A stretch of 61,013 bases of DNA from an uncultured Verrucomicrobiota bacterium (GTDB lineage: Bacteria > Verrucomicrobiota > Verrucomicrobiia > Opitutales > Opitutaceae): positions 1-61,013 of the forward strand of contig CAJCBL010000186.1 of assembly GCA_903960515.1 (NCBI GenBank). Direction: 5' to 3'. The notes beneath the pieces were generated by a model. That model worked only from the letters and a program-made list of their open reading frames with translations. It was not told the DNA's origin and searched no databases. A program made the translations under genes and the position numbers. Below, in pieces: positions 60,688-61,013 of this stretch (position 1 is its first letter; each line of letters starts with the position of its first letter).

Positions 60688-61013
60688 AGGCGCTGGCCGT
60701 TGGGGAGTTGCGGGCGCTCGGAGATCCTTCGGGCTCACGCTCAGGCGGGCAGCGACCTACCGAACATCCGAGCATCAGCGCATCAGCGCACACAGGCACC
60801 TGATAACCACGAAATTCTACCCCGGCTGGCCGGTCCTTTTTGCGAGCGGCCACCATGAACTTGGCAAAGCCGTGCGCCTGAATCGTGGGGCGAAACTAGG
60901 AGCCTGTCGGACTGAGAAATCAGCCCTGCCGTCGGTGCGACCCATATTTTCACGGTTATTGGCCTAAAACCGTTTTCCGAGGAACCGAAACCGATTGCGT
61001 CCTCGCATCGGGC
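60688..61013. other. Terminal non-coding stretch
   Basis: 326 bp at the window end with no recognisable gene. It contains a short TCAGCGCA tandem near 60772 and a less GC-rich end (from about 60940). Confidence 0.5.

Noticed and set aside
60900-61013. Edge of an insertion sequence (GAGCCTGTCGGACTGAG)
   Set aside because: It looks like a possible mobile-element end, but no transposase or matching inverted repeat is in view, so I do not annotate it.

Overview
The window is about 61 kb of GC-rich (roughly two-thirds G+C) chromosomal DNA from a Gram-negative bacterium. It encodes a TonB-dependent receptor, an Mla-type lipid transporter, a LolA-like carrier and many lipoprotein or Sec signal peptides. 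Gene content, weak Shine-Dalgarno signals, a C/T-rich mini-repeat that sits in frame inside proteins (reading as SAF-LQPSAF peptides), and the mix of aryl-polyene-type genes with B12-type radical SAM enzymes suggest a Verrucomicrobiota relative, probably Opitutales. That assignment is inference: no rRNA gene or taxonomic marker was searched.

Layout. 1-2.6 kb: a 5'-damaged chemoreceptor gene and a REP-associated tyrosine transposase. 2.7-7.5 kb: rsmD and a four-gene operon (WPL-repeat exported protein, MlaE, MlaF, MlaD). 7.7-10.8 kb: a TonB-dependent receptor behind a strong bidirectional terminator. 11-16.7 kb: SemiSWEET and HAD phosphatase; a bactofilin-like/RDD membrane protein with an ECF sigma factor and putative anti-sigma protein; a thioredoxin-like lipid/periplasmic protein. 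16.8-22.3 kb: housekeeping genes (YgiQ, GpsA, RluB, RsmH). 22.6-25.6 kb: an OleC-like ligase and OleD-like reductase. 25.8-31.2 kb: VF530-family protein, HAD phosphatase, AmpG-like MFS, EamA transporter, LplA-like protein and a DUF3568-like lipoprotein.

31.3-51.4 kb is the main system: an aryl-polyene (xanthomonadin-like) biosynthetic locus. A chorismatase can supply a hydroxybenzoate starter and an adenylating ligase can load it. Two FabF-like ketosynthases, a ketosynthase N-domain partner and two acyl carrier proteins can elongate it. Two acyltransferases of different families and a GT2 glycosyltransferase can attach it to a lipid. A LolA-like carrier and an RND/MMPL exporter can move it outward. 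Three different class B (B12-type) radical SAM proteins lie among these genes, while no ketoreductase, dehydratase or thioesterase is visible. The ligase/chorismatase end carries a tandem rearrangement: a 5'-truncated ligase copy (about 98% identical over 385 bp) and a decayed chorismatase 3' end whose catalytic-region Glu codon is now a stop. The 1-kb gap in the middle holds two copies of a ~215-bp unit, each centred on a TetR-operator-like palindrome.

51.4-61 kb: small exported protein, TVP38-like membrane protein, YjbQ-family protein, a second ECF sigma/regulator pair, a polyprenyl synthase, CPBP-family membrane protease homologue, LysE exporter, a penicillin-acylase homologue that lacks the usual N-terminal serine nucleophile, and a GNAT acetyltransferase. 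Short palindromic repeats of at least three families are scattered between (and sometimes inside) genes. No tRNA, rRNA or CRISPR array was seen.
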